Shown: one piece after another, positions 10,857-18,780 of the stretch
How the letters are laid out: each line of letters begins with the position of its first letter
How positions within the stretch are numbered: position 1 is the stretch's first letter
DNA from: Allobosea sp.
GTDB taxonomy: Bacteria; Pseudomonadota; Alphaproteobacteria; Rhizobiales; Beijerinckiaceae
DNA length: 64,000 bases
Direction: 5' to 3'
NCBI GenBank assembly: GCA_024231975.1
Contig: JAAEQB010000064.1
Span: 1 to 64,000, forward strand
The notes under the pieces: model-generated
Seen by the model: the letters and a program-made list of their open reading frames with translations, nothing else
Databases searched by the model: none
Told to the model about the DNA's origin: nothing
Translations under genes and position numbers: made by a program

Positions 10857-11363
10857 TCAGGTTATCGGGACGGTGAACTCGGTGAAGGCCGCGACCACCT
10901 TCTCGTAGACCGCCCGCTTGAACGGCACGACGCGCTCCGGCATCTGCGCCAGCGGCAGCCAGGCCCATTCCGAGAACTCGGCCGGCTCGTCGCCGTTCGG
11001 CCGGCTGATGTCGAACTCGGCCTCCGTTCCGGCGAAACGGAACGCGACCCAGCGCTGACGCTGGCCGCGGAAGGCGGCCAGCCTGTGCGGCGGGCCGGCA
11101 TAGGCGGGGAAGTCGTAGGCCCACCATTCCTGTGTGGCGGCGAGGACTGTGGCGCTGGTCACGCCGGTTTCCTCGGCCAGCTCGCGGCGGGCGGCTGCGA
11201 CGATATCCTCATCCGCATCGATGCCGCCTTGCGGCATCTGCCAGTCGAAGCCTGGCAGGACGATCTCGGGCCCGGCACTGTGTGAGCGGCCGGCGAAGAT
11301 GCGGCCCTCGGCATTGAACAGGGCGATGCCGACATTGGGGCGGTAGGGGAGGGAAGAGGCCAT
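10857..11363 (-). CDS. rppH: RNA pyrophosphohydrolase, Nudix family
   Basis: RppH removes pyrophosphate from the 5' end of triphosphorylated mRNA and starts decay. The 168-residue form starting MASSLPYRPNVG is preferred because GGAGGGG precedes that ATG. A GTG start six codons upstream is possible. The Nudix box (GGIDADEDIVAAARREL, then AEETG) lies at about 46-67 and fits G-x5-E-x7-REUxEExGU exactly. The sequence WQMPQGG before it and the C-terminal VVPFKRxVYExV block are typical of RppH rather than of other Nudix enzymes. It converges with the atp operon. Confidence 0.9.
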   Translation of the reverse strand: MASSLPYRPNVGIALFNAEGRIFAGRSHSAGPEIVLPGFDWQMPQGGIDADEDIVAAARRELAEETGVTSATVLAATQEWWAYDFPAYAGPPHRLAAFRGQRQRWVAFRFAGTEAEFDISRPNGDEPAEFSEWAWLPLAQMPERVVPFKRAVYEKVVAAFTEFTVPIT

Positions 11364-11402
11364 GACCCCTCCCGCTACCACGTCATGGCCGGCAAGGTGA
11401 AC

Positions 11403-12278
11403 TCAGGCCGCGATCGCCTCAGCCAGCGCGACCACGCGCTTGGCCATCTCGGCGTGCAGGCGCTCGACCATGCGGCCGTCGAGCTGGATCGCGCCCTTGT
11501 CGGCGTTCTCAGGCTCGTCGAAAGCCGAGATGATGGCGCGGGCTCGGGCGAGCTCCGTCTCCTCCGGCGCAAAGACGCTGTTTGCCACCGCGACCTGGTT
11601 CGGATGGATCAGGGTCTTGCCGTCGAAGCCGAGATCGCGGGCCTGCTCGCATTCGGCCTTGAAGCCGGCTTCGTCCTTGAGGTCGTTGTAGACGCCGTCG
11701 ACCACGTCGACGCCATGGGCGCGAGCGGCGAGGATCGCCGTGGTCAGCCAGGGCAGCATCGGCGTGCGGCCCGGGACGAAGCGGGCGCGGGTCTCCTTGG
11801 CAAGGTCGTTGGTGCCGAGGATGAAGCAGGCGAGGCGGGTCGAGGGATCGCGGGCGGCGCGGGCGATCTTCTCGCAATCGAGAATGGCGAGCGGCGTCTC
11901 GATCATCGCCCAGACCCGCGTCTCCGGCTTGGCCCAGAGCCCGGTCAGGCGATGGCCGATCTCGACCAGTGTCTCGGGCGAGGAGACCTTGGGGATCAGG
12001 ATCGCGTCGGGGCCGGCTTCGGCCGTCGCCGCGAGATCGGCGTCGAACCAGGGCGTGTCGATGCCGTTGGTGCGGATGACGAGCTCGCGCCTGCCGTAGC
12101 CGCCGGCCTTGACCGCGGCGCAGACCTGCTCGCGCGCCAGCGCCTTGGCATCGGGAGCGACGGCGTCCTCGAGATCGAGGATCAGGGCGTCGGCAGCGAT
12201 CTCGCGGGCCTTCTCCAGGGCGCGGGCATTGGAGCCCGGCATATAGAGGACGCTGCGGCGTGGACGGATATCGGTCAT
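11403..12278 (-). CDS. HpcH/HpaI aldolase family, CitE-like CoA-ester lyase or (3S)-malyl-CoA thioesterase
   Basis: This is a TIM-barrel enzyme acting on malyl-CoA or related acyl-CoA esters. Its 291 residues start MTDIRPRRSVLYMPGSNARAL, a CoA-binding N-terminus, followed by LILDLEDAV (32-40) with the acidic metal-site residues, then AMIETPLAILD and KTLIHPNQVAVAN near the C-terminus. GGAG precedes the ATG. At 291 residues it is closer to Mcl2-type malyl-CoA thioesterases and CitE-like proteins than to the longer Mcl1 lyases. The mesaconyl-CoA-hydratase-like gene 2.6 kb away supports a role in the ethylmalonyl-CoA/glyoxylate network, but substrate cannot be read from sequence. Confidence 0.85.
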   Translation of the reverse strand: MTDIRPRRSVLYMPGSNARALEKAREIAADALILDLEDAVAPDAKALAREQVCAAVKAGGYGRRELVIRTNGIDTPWFDADLAATAEAGPDAILIPKVSSPETLVEIGHRLTGLWAKPETRVWAMIETPLAILDCEKIARAARDPSTRLACFILGTNDLAKETRARFVPGRTPMLPWLTTAILAARAHGVDVVDGVYNDLKDEAGFKAECEQARDLGFDGKTLIHPNQVAVANSVFAPEETELARARAIISAFDEPENADKGAIQLDGRMVERLHAEMAKRVVALAEAIAA

Positions 12279-12379
12279 TATGGTTCTCCGGATTAGGGGT
12301 CGCCGGGTTCGCTGCAGTGCACACTAAGCTGCGCCGCAATGCAATGTCAGTTCTGCGAAAGATGAATGACAGGGCTGTG

Positions 12380-14092
12380 ATGGGCTGGATTGCGGGTGTC
12401 GATGGCTGCAAGGCGGGCTGGATCGCGGCTTTCGCCGATCTCTCAGGAGCGGAGGCGCCGTTCTTCCGGGTCATGCCGCGCTGGAGTGACCTGCTTGCCG
12501 GCCCCCTCGTGCCGGAGCTGATCGCGGTCGACATGCCGATCGGCCTGCCGGATCGGATCGTCGGATCGGGACGAGGCCCGGAGCAGGCGGTGCGGTCACT
12601 GCTCGGCGAGCGGCAATCCTCGGTGTTCTCGATCCCCTCGCGCAGCGCGGTCCATGCAGCCGACTATGCCGAGGCTTGCCGGTTGGCACTGGCGACCTCA
12701 GGGCCGCCGCGCATGGTCTCGAAGCAGGGCTTTCATCTCTTCCCCCGCATCCGCGAGATCGACGCGCTGCTGCGGACTGAACCCGTCTGGCGCGAGCGCA
12801 TCTTCGAGACGCATCCCGAGCTCGCCTTCCGGACGATGCGCGGCGCGCCGTTGCTGCATCCGAAGAAGGTCAAGGGCGTGGTCAATCCAGCGGGAATGGC
12901 CGAGCGCCGCGCCCTGCTGCTGGCGGCGGGGCTGCCGCAGGCAATCGTGCACGCGAAGCCGCCGCGCGGCGCTGCCGCCGACGATGCGCTCGACGCCCTC
13001 GCGGCTTTGGTCGTCGCCCGGCACATTGCCGCCGGGCGCGGGAAGCCCTTCCCCGATCCGCCGGGACGCGATAGCCACGGTCTACCTATCGCGATCTGGA
13101 CCTATGTCGCGGATCGCTCCCTCGTCCAGGATCCAGCCATGACAGACAAGCCTGTGCCGCGCTCGATGATCGAGGCCGCGGCTGACCGCATTGCCGGCCA
13201 TGCTCGCACCACTCCGGTGATGCGGCTCGGCACCGGAGCCTTCGGCTCGCGCGCCGATGTCTCGCTCAAGCTCGAAAGCCTGCAGCATGCCGGCTCGTTC
13301 AAGACGCGCGGCGCCTTCAACAGCCTGCTTTCGCTCGACGTGCCGGCTGCCGGCGTCGCCGCGGCCTCGGGCGGCAATCACGGCGCGGCCGTCGCCTATG
13401 CCGCCGGCAAGCGCGGCGTAAAGGCGACGATCTTCGTGCCGGAGATTTCGCCGGCCGCCAAGATCGAGGCGATCCGCCGCTTCGGTGCCGAGGTCCGGAT
13501 CGGCGGCGCGCAATATGACGACGCCCAGGCCGCCTGCGACAAGTTCGTGGCCGAGACCGGCGCGCTGAAGATCCACCCCTTCTCAGCCAAGGAGACGATC
13601 GCTGGCCAGGGCACGCTCGGCCGCGAATGGCAAAGCCAAGAGCCTGATCTCGACACCGTCCTCGTCGCGGTCGGTGGCGGCGGACTGATCTCCGGCATCG
13701 CCGCCTGGTTCGCCGGCAGCAGCGTCAAGGTCGTCGGCGTCGAGCCGGAGGGCTCGCGGGCGCTGCAGGCCGCGCTCGAGGCGAAGGGGCCGGTGACCGT
13801 GACCGTCGCCTCGGTCGCGGCCGATTCGCTCGGGGCCCGCAATGTCGGGCAGCTGGTCTATGACGTCTGCAAGGATGAGGTCGATCATGTCGCGCTGGTG
13901 CCGGATGCGGCGATCGTCGAGGCGCAGCGCGTGCTCTGGCGCGATTTCCGCCTGGCAGTCGAGCCGGGTGGCGCTGCGGCGCTCGGCGCGCTGATCGGCG
14001 GGGTCTACAAGCCGCAGCCCGGCGAGCGCCTCGGCGTCCTGGTCTGCGGCGCCAATGTCGATCTCTCCAAGCTCATCGAGATCACCGCGTGA
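12380..14092 (+). CDS. DUF429 (RNase H-fold nuclease-like) fused in frame to PLP-dependent threonine/serine dehydratase
   Basis: One uninterrupted frame encodes two unrelated domains. Residues 1-253 are DUF429, starting MGWIAGVDGCKAGWIAA and containing AVDMPIGLP and ETHPELAFRTM; such proteins have an RNase H-like fold and unknown role. DUF429 proteins usually stop right after a motif like LPIAIW. Here LPIAIW is followed by TYVADRSLVQDPA and then the methionine that begins a complete dehydratase. An earlier in-frame ATG at 12362 and a 12260 frame start are less likely. It is either a genuine bifunctional fusion or a read-through caused by loss of the DUF429 stop, with the downstream protein made separately from 13139. 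Confidence 0.7.
   Translation: MGWIAGVDGCKAGWIAAFADLSGAEAPFFRVMPRWSDLLAGPLVPELIAVDMPIGLPDRIVGSGRGPEQAVRSLLGERQSSVFSIPSRSAVHAADYAEACRLALATSGPPRMVSKQGFHLFPRIREIDALLRTEPVWRERIFETHPELAFRTMRGAPLLHPKKVKGVVNPAGMAERRALLLAAGLPQAIVHAKPPRGAAADDALDALAALVVARHIAAGRGKPFPDPPGRDSHGLPIAIWTYVADRSLVQDPAMTDKPVPRSMIEAAADRIAGHARTTPVMRLGTGAFGSRADVSLKLESLQHAGSFKTRGAFNSLLSLDVPAAGVAAASGGNHGAAVAYAAGKRGVKATIFVPEISPAAKIEAIRRFGAEVRIGGAQYDDAQAACDKFVAETGALKIHPFSAKETIAGQGTLGREWQSQEPDLDTVLVAVGGGGLISGIAAWFAGSSVKVVGVEPEGSRALQAALEAKGPVTVTVASVAADSLGARNVGQLVYDVCKDEVDHVALVPDAAIVEAQRVLWRDFRLAVEPGGAAALGALIGGVYKPQPGERLGVLVCGANVDLSKLIEITA
13139..14092 (+). CDS. Threonine/serine dehydratase (internal start inside the fused frame)
   Basis: This is a fold-type II PLP enzyme of about the standard 317-residue size. 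The ATG at 13139 has AGGA seven bases upstream, so independent initiation inside the fused frame is plausible. The PLP lysine is in SFKTRGAF (Lys55), the substrate loop SGGNHG is at 78-83, and the PLP phosphate loop GGGG is at 179-182. It would deaminate threonine or serine to 2-oxobutyrate or pyruvate. There is no C-terminal ACT regulatory domain, so it is the short catabolic type. Its stop overlaps the following racemase-family gene (GTGA), which implies coupling. Confidence 0.75.
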   Translation: MTDKPVPRSMIEAAADRIAGHARTTPVMRLGTGAFGSRADVSLKLESLQHAGSFKTRGAFNSLLSLDVPAAGVAAASGGNHGAAVAYAAGKRGVKATIFVPEISPAAKIEAIRRFGAEVRIGGAQYDDAQAACDKFVAETGALKIHPFSAKETIAGQGTLGREWQSQEPDLDTVLVAVGGGGLISGIAAWFAGSSVKVVGVEPEGSRALQAALEAKGPVTVTVASVAADSLGARNVGQLVYDVCKDEVDHVALVPDAAIVEAQRVLWRDFRLAVEPGGAAALGALIGGVYKPQPGERLGVLVCGANVDLSKLIEITA

Positions 14093-14817
14093 GCAAGCGG
14101 GGCATCGCGAAGGGCGGCAAGGCGCTCTATGGTGCGCCGCTCGGCGTGCTCATGCTGGAGGCGCGCTTTCCGCGCATTTTCGGCGACATGGGCAATGCCG
14201 AAACCTGGCCCTTCCCGGTGCTCTACCGCGTCGTCTCCGGGGCGAGCCCCGAGAAGGTGGTGCTGAGGGGGGCAGCCGGGCTGCTCCCGGATTTCGTCGC
14301 GGCGGCGCAGGAGCTGGTCAGTCACGGCGCCGAAGCGATCACCACCAATTGCGGCTTCCTCTCGCTGTTCCAGCAGGAGCTGGCGGCAGCGGTCGGTGTG
14401 CCCGTCGCGACCTCCTCGCTGATGCAGGTGCCCTGGGTGCAGGCGACCTTGCCGCCCGGCAAGCGCGTCGGCCTCGTCACCGTCTCGGCGGCGACGCTGA
14501 CGCCAAAGCACCTTGCGGCCGTTGGCGTCCCCGCCGACACGCCGGTGACCGGCACCGAGAATGGCCGCGAGTTCTTCCGCGTGCTGATCAAGGCCGAGAA
14601 GGAGGAAATGGATATCGACCTCGCCGAGAAGGACGTGGTCGAGGCCGCGCTGCGGCTGGTCGCGGAGCATCCCGAGGTCGGCGCCATTGTGCTCGAATGC
14701 ACCAACATGCCGCCCTATGCGGCTGCGGTGCAGGCGGCGACCGGGCTGCCGGTCTATGACATCTATTCGATGATCACCTGGTTCCACGCGGGCTTGCGGC
14801 CGCGTGACTTCCGGTAG
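14089..14817 (+). CDS. Aspartate/glutamate racemase-family protein
   Basis: Length is 242 residues with two racemase-type cysteine motifs, TTNCGFL (Cys88) and LECTNMPP (Cys204), the expected pair for cofactor-independent two-base racemases and the related maleate isomerase/decarboxylase group. The GTG start overlaps the upstream TGA by four bases (GTGA), so it is translated with the threonine dehydratase. The substrate is unknown. Pairing with a deaminase suggests an amino acid or hydroxy/keto acid. The long N-terminal segment with GNAETWPFPVLYR is unlike classic MurI, so I do not call it glutamate racemase. Confidence 0.75.
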   Translation: MSKRGIAKGGKALYGAPLGVLMLEARFPRIFGDMGNAETWPFPVLYRVVSGASPEKVVLRGAAGLLPDFVAAAQELVSHGAEAITTNCGFLSLFQQELAAAVGVPVATSSLMQVPWVQATLPPGKRVGLVTVSAATLTPKHLAAVGVPADTPVTGTENGREFFRVLIKAEKEEMDIDLAEKDVVEAALRLVAEHPEVGAIVLECTNMPPYAAAVQAATGLPVYDIYSMITWFHAGLRPRDFR

Positions 14818-14842
14818 CTCTCCGTCATTAGACCGGCTTTAC

Positions 14843-14878
14843 GGCGGGCCTCGCCGCAGCGCAAAATGAAGGCCCGCC
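14843..14878 (+). other. Stem-loop ahead of the mesaconyl-CoA-hydratase-like gene
   Basis: Nine-base perfect arms GGCGGGCCT (14843-14851) and AGGCCCGCC (14870-14878) enclose an 18-base loop. It sits between the racemase stop and the start codon at 14894. It has no T run, so it is either a weak terminator for the upstream operon or a leader structure. The function is inferred only from position. Confidence 0.45.
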
Positions 14879-14893
14879 GCGAGAGCCGAGCCG

Positions 14894-15955
14894 ATGTCCG
14901 AGATCACCAGCAAGACGAATACGGGCCGCTTTTTCGAGGACTTCAGGCTCGGCGAGACCATCGTCCATGCGACGCCGCGCACGGTCACGGTCGGCGACGT
15001 CTCGCTCTATACCGCGCTCTACGGCCCGCGCTTCGCGGTGCAGTCCTCGGACGCCTTCGCCAAGGCGATCGGCTATGCCGCCGCGCCGGTCGACGACCTC
15101 CTCGTCTTCCACATCGTCTTCGGCAAGACCGTGCCGGACATCTCGCTCAATGCCGTCGCCAATCTCGGCTATGCCGATGGCCGCTTCCTCAAGCCGGTCT
15201 TCCCCGGCGACACGCTCTCGACCAGCTCGGAGGTGATCGGGTTGAAGCAGACATCGGGCGGCGACGCCGGCATCGTCTATGTCCGCTCGATTGGTCGCAA
15301 CCAGCACAATGAGATCGTGCTGAGCTATGCCCGCTGGGTGCTGGTGCGCAAGCGTCGGCCCGGCACGCCGGCGGAGTTCGAGCAGGTGCCGGAATTGCCC
15401 AAGAGCGTCGCGCCGGAAGCGCTGGGCGAGGGCTGTCCGTCGCTGCATCCCGCCGCCTATGACGACGCGCTCGCCGGCTCGCCCTTCCGCTGGGGCGCCT
15501 ACCAGGCGGGCGAGCGCATCGACCATGTCGACGGCATGACCGTCGAGGAGGCCGAGCACCAGATCGCCACCCGGCTCTACCAGAACACCGCGAAGGTGCA
15601 TTTCGACGCCTATGGCGCGCGCGAGACCCGCTTCGGCAAGCGCCTGATCTATGGCGGCCACGTCATCAGCCTGGCGCGGGCTTTGTCCTTCAACGGGCTC
15701 GGCAACGCCTTCCACATCGCCGCGATCAATGCCGGCCGGCATGTTTCGCCGCTCTTTGCCGGAGACACCGTCTTCGCCTGGAGCGAGGTGCTGGAGGCGG
15801 CCGAGCTGCCGGGCCGCGAGGATGTCGGGGCCCTGCGCTTACGCCTGGTCGCGACCAAGAACCTGCCCTGCAATGAGCATCCGCTGAAGCACGCCGACCA
15901 GTATGCCGACGGCGTCATCCTCGATTTCGACTACTGGGCGCTGCTGCCGCGCTGA
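14894..15955 (+). CDS. Double-hotdog MaoC-family dehydratase, probable mesaconyl-CoA hydratase
   Basis: The expected reaction is hydration of mesaconyl-C1-CoA to beta-methylmalyl-CoA in the ethylmalonyl-CoA pathway for acetyl-CoA assimilation. Its 353 residues contain two MaoC-like hotdog halves (about 12-160 and 200-345), matching the roughly 340-350 residue mesaconyl-CoA hydratases. GRFFEDFRLGETIVHATPRTV opens the first half and RLIYGGHVISLARALSFNGL the second. A CoA-ester lyase gene that could act on the product lies upstream, and the sdh operon lies downstream. A generic MaoC dehydratase is the alternative, but the length and tandem domain layout favour this call. Confidence 0.85.
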   Translation: MSEITSKTNTGRFFEDFRLGETIVHATPRTVTVGDVSLYTALYGPRFAVQSSDAFAKAIGYAAAPVDDLLVFHIVFGKTVPDISLNAVANLGYADGRFLKPVFPGDTLSTSSEVIGLKQTSGGDAGIVYVRSIGRNQHNEIVLSYARWVLVRKRRPGTPAEFEQVPELPKSVAPEALGEGCPSLHPAAYDDALAGSPFRWGAYQAGERIDHVDGMTVEEAEHQIATRLYQNTAKVHFDAYGARETRFGKRLIYGGHVISLARALSFNGLGNAFHIAAINAGRHVSPLFAGDTVFAWSEVLEAAELPGREDVGALRLRLVATKNLPCNEHPLKHADQYADGVILDFDYWALLPR

Positions 15956-15995
15956 CGATCCGGAAGCGGCTGAGGGCATGTTGCAGCTCAGAAAG

Positions 15996-16017
15996 TTACA
16001 GATTTCGATTTCTGTAA
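15996..16017 (+). promoter_or_regulatory. Inverted repeat in the AT-rich sdhC upstream region
   Basis: Seven-base perfect arms TTACAGA (15996-16002) and TCTGTAA (16011-16017) are separated by eight bases. They lie in an unusually AT-rich island 118 bp before the sdhC start, in an otherwise GC-rich neighbourhood. This is a plausible operator or FNR/CRP-type half-site pair, but it matches no consensus I can name with certainty. Confidence 0.4.
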
Positions 16018-16134
16018 TCGCACAAATGCATACCGCATTGCGGCATGGAGCTGGTTTCGTTAGAGAGCCATTCACTCTAGAACGATACCAAGCGATCTTC
16101 GCTTCGTGAGCTTGAAGGGTCGGGAGTTCAAGAC

Positions 16135-16527
16135 TTGGCCGAGTCCAGACCGGCGGCACGCCCGCTTTCACCGCATCTGCAGATCTATCGCTGGTCCTGG
16201 ACCATGGCGATGTCGATCGCCCACCGTGCCACCGGCTCGGCGCTTTATGGCGGTACCCTGCTGATCGCGCTCTGGCTGATCGCCGCCGCCTCGGGCCCGG
16301 CCGCCTATGAGACCGCGCAGTGGATCGCCGGCTCCTTCCTCGGCCGGCTCGTGCTGTTCGGTTACACCTTCGTGCTGCTGCACCATATGGTCGGCGGGCT
16401 CAGGCATTTCGTCTGGGATCTTGGCCACGGCTTCGATCCGCAGACCCGCACGAATCTGGCGAAGTACAGTGTCCTCGTCTCCGGCGCGCTCACCGTGCTC
16501 GTCTGGATCATCGCCCTGACGCGCTGA
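16135..16527 (+). CDS. sdhC: Succinate dehydrogenase cytochrome b556 subunit
   Basis: SdhC is a membrane anchor of complex II that helps hold heme b and the quinone site. Length is 130 residues from a TTG start with GGGAG upstream; there is no ATG or GTG before the conserved motif. It has the family signature RPLSPHLQIYRW and HRATG at the N-terminus. The second histidine motif LLHHMVGGLRHFVWDLGHG near residues 82-100 holds the probable heme ligand. Three membrane helices are visible. First gene of sdhCDAB. Confidence 0.95.
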   Translation: MAESRPAARPLSPHLQIYRWSWTMAMSIAHRATGSALYGGTLLIALWLIAAASGPAAYETAQWIAGSFLGRLVLFGYTFVLLHHMVGGLRHFVWDLGHGFDPQTRTNLAKYSVLVSGALTVLVWIIALTR

Positions 16528-16538
16528 GGAACACGAAG

Positions 16539-16931
16539 ATGCTCTCCAACTCCTCGATGCGTACTCCGCTCGGCCGCGTCCGCGGCCTCGGCTCCGCCAA
16601 ATCCGGCACCGGTCATTTCTGGCTGCAGCGCGTCACCGCCGTCGCCAACCTCATCCTGGCGATCGGCTTCCTCTGCGTCGTGCTCTCGCTGATCGGCAAG
16701 CCCTACGGCGCCGCCATCGCGACGCTGGCCAAGCCGCAGGTCGCGATCCTGATGCTGCTCTTCACCGTCTCCGGCGTCATCCATATGCGCCTGGGCATGC
16801 AGGTCGTCATCGAGGACTATGTCCATCACGAAGGGCTGAAGATCCTCGCCGTGATGGCCAACACCTTCTTTGCGATCGCCGTCGGCGCCGCCTGCGCCTT
16901 CGCGCTCCTGAAGATCTCGTTCGGAGGCTGA
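16539..16931 (+). CDS. sdhD: Succinate dehydrogenase hydrophobic membrane anchor subunit
   Basis: SdhD is the second anchor of complex II. The ATG at 16539 has GAGGA eight bases upstream, just after the sdhC stop, and gives 130 residues. The N-terminus (MLSNSSMRTPLGRVRGLGSAKSG) and the GTGHFWLQRVTA block are typical. Three hydrophobic helices follow, with HMRLGMQVVIEDYVHHE carrying the conserved His and Asp-Tyr of the quinone region. The sdhA start is two bases after its stop. Confidence 0.94.
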   Translation: MLSNSSMRTPLGRVRGLGSAKSGTGHFWLQRVTAVANLILAIGFLCVVLSLIGKPYGAAIATLAKPQVAILMLLFTVSGVIHMRLGMQVVIEDYVHHEGLKILAVMANTFFAIAVGAACAFALLKISFGG

Positions 16932-16933
16932 TC

Positions 16934-18766
16934 ATGGCGATCACCCGCGCCCGCCCCGTCCCGGCCTATACCGGCCAGGCCTACGCCATCACCGACCACA
17001 CCTTCGACGTTGTCGTCGTCGGCGCTGGCGGCGCCGGGCTGCGCGCCACGGTCGGCTGCTCGCAGGCCGGCCTGCGCACTGCCTGCATCTCCAAGGTGTT
17101 TCCGACCCGCTCGCACACCGTCGCGGCCCAGGGCGGCGTCGCCGCCTCGCTCGGCAACATGGGCAAGGACACCTGGCAGTGGCACATGTACGACACCGTC
17201 AAGGGGTCGGACTGGCTCGGCGACCAGGATGCGATCGAGTACCTCGTGCGCAATGCGCCGGCCGCCGTCTACGAGCTCGAGCACTGGGGCGTGCCCTTCT
17301 CGCGCACCGAGAGCGGCAAGATCTACCAGCGCCCCTTCGGCGGCATGACCACCGATTTCGGCAACGGCCCGCCGGCCCAGCGCACCTGCGCCGCCGCCGA
17401 CCGCACCGGCCACGCCATGCTGCACACGCTCTATGGCCAGGCGCTGCGCTACAACACCGAGTTCTTCATCGAGTACTTCGCCATCGACCTGATCATGGAC
17501 GAGGACGGCCATTGCCGCGGCGTGCTTGCGCTCAAGCTCGATGACGGCACGCTGCACCGCTTCCGCGCCCAGCAGACGATCCTGGCGACCGGCGGCTATG
17601 GCCGCGCCTATTTCTCGGCGACCTCGGCCCATACCTGCACCGGCGACGGCGGCGGCATGGTGCTGCGCGCCGGCCTGCCGATGCAGGACATGGAGTTCGT
17701 GCAGTTCCACCCGACCGGCATCTACGGCTCGGGCTGCCTGATCACCGAAGGCGCCCGCGGCGAAGGCGGCTATCTGACCAATTCCGAGGGCGAGCGCTTC
17801 ATGGAGCGCTATGCACCATCAGCCAAGGACCTCGCCTCGCGCGACGTCGTCTCACGCTCGATGACGATGGAGATCCGGGCCGGCCGCGGCGTCGGCAAGG
17901 ACAAGGATCACATCTACCTGCATCTCGACCATCTCGACCCGAAGATCCTGCACGAGCGCCTGCCCGGCATCTCGGAGAGCGCCAAGATCTTCGCCGGCGT
18001 CGACGTCACCCGCGAGCCGATCCCGGTGATCCCGACCGTGCACTACAACATGGGCGGCATCCCCACGAACTTCCACGGCGAGGTGCTGACCAAGGTCGAC
18101 GGCGATCCGGACCGGGTCGTGCCCGGCCTGATGGCGATCGGCGAAGCGGCCTGCGTCTCCGTGCACGGCGCCAACCGCCTCGGCTCGAACTCGCTGATCG
18201 ACCTCGTCGTCTTCGGCCGCGCCGCGGGCTTGCGCTGCGCCGAGACCGTCAAGGCCGGCGAGAAGCAGCCGGAGCTGCCGGCGAACTCGGCCGATCTCTC
18301 GCTGACCCGCCTCGACAAGTATCGCAACGCCAAGGGCGGCACGCCGACCGCGGTGCTGCGCGACAAGATGCAGCGGACGATGCAGTCCGATTGCGCCGTC
18401 TATCGCACCGGCGAGACGCTCGAGGCCGGCCACAAGGCGATCCACGAGGTCTGGGCCGGCATCACCGACATCGGCACGACCGATCGCTCGCTGATCTGGA
18501 ACTCGGACCTGATCGAGACGCTGGAGTTCGAGAACCTGATCACCCAGGCGGTGGTCACCATGGACTCGGCGCTGCAGCGTCCGGAGAGCCGCGGCGCCCA
18601 TGCCCGCGAGGACTATCCGGACCGCAACGACAAGGACTGGATGAAGCACACCCTCGCCTGGATCGATGACGAAAAGCGCACCGTTACGCTCGATGACCGT
18701 CCGGTGCACACCTACACGCTCTCGAACGACATCGAATACATCAAGCCGAAGGCGCGGGTGTACTGA
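16934..18766 (+). CDS. sdhA: Succinate dehydrogenase flavoprotein subunit
   Basis: SdhA oxidises succinate to fumarate. Its 610 residues include a Rossmann GAGGAGLRA at about 30-38 and the covalent-FAD histidine in RSHTVAAQGG (His61). The substrate-binding motif HPTGIYGSG and the active-site region HGANRLGSNSL are also present. Length is normal. Encoded between sdhD and sdhB in the standard operon order. Confidence 0.98.
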   Translation: MAITRARPVPAYTGQAYAITDHTFDVVVVGAGGAGLRATVGCSQAGLRTACISKVFPTRSHTVAAQGGVAASLGNMGKDTWQWHMYDTVKGSDWLGDQDAIEYLVRNAPAAVYELEHWGVPFSRTESGKIYQRPFGGMTTDFGNGPPAQRTCAAADRTGHAMLHTLYGQALRYNTEFFIEYFAIDLIMDEDGHCRGVLALKLDDGTLHRFRAQQTILATGGYGRAYFSATSAHTCTGDGGGMVLRAGLPMQDMEFVQFHPTGIYGSGCLITEGARGEGGYLTNSEGERFMERYAPSAKDLASRDVVSRSMTMEIRAGRGVGKDKDHIYLHLDHLDPKILHERLPGISESAKIFAGVDVTREPIPVIPTVHYNMGGIPTNFHGEVLTKVDGDPDRVVPGLMAIGEAACVSVHGANRLGSNSLIDLVVFGRAAGLRCAETVKAGEKQPELPANSADLSLTRLDKYRNAKGGTPTAVLRDKMQRTMQSDCAVYRTGETLEAGHKAIHEVWAGITDIGTTDRSLIWNSDLIETLEFENLITQAVVTMDSALQRPESRGAHAREDYPDRNDKDWMKHTLAWIDDEKRTVTLDDRPVHTYTLSNDIEYIKPKARVY

Positions 18767-18780
18767 GGACGATCTGACCG

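Noticed and set aside
14089..14817. Glutamate racemase MurI
   Set aside because: Both cysteines are present, but the surrounding motifs and the N-terminal segment do not match MurI.
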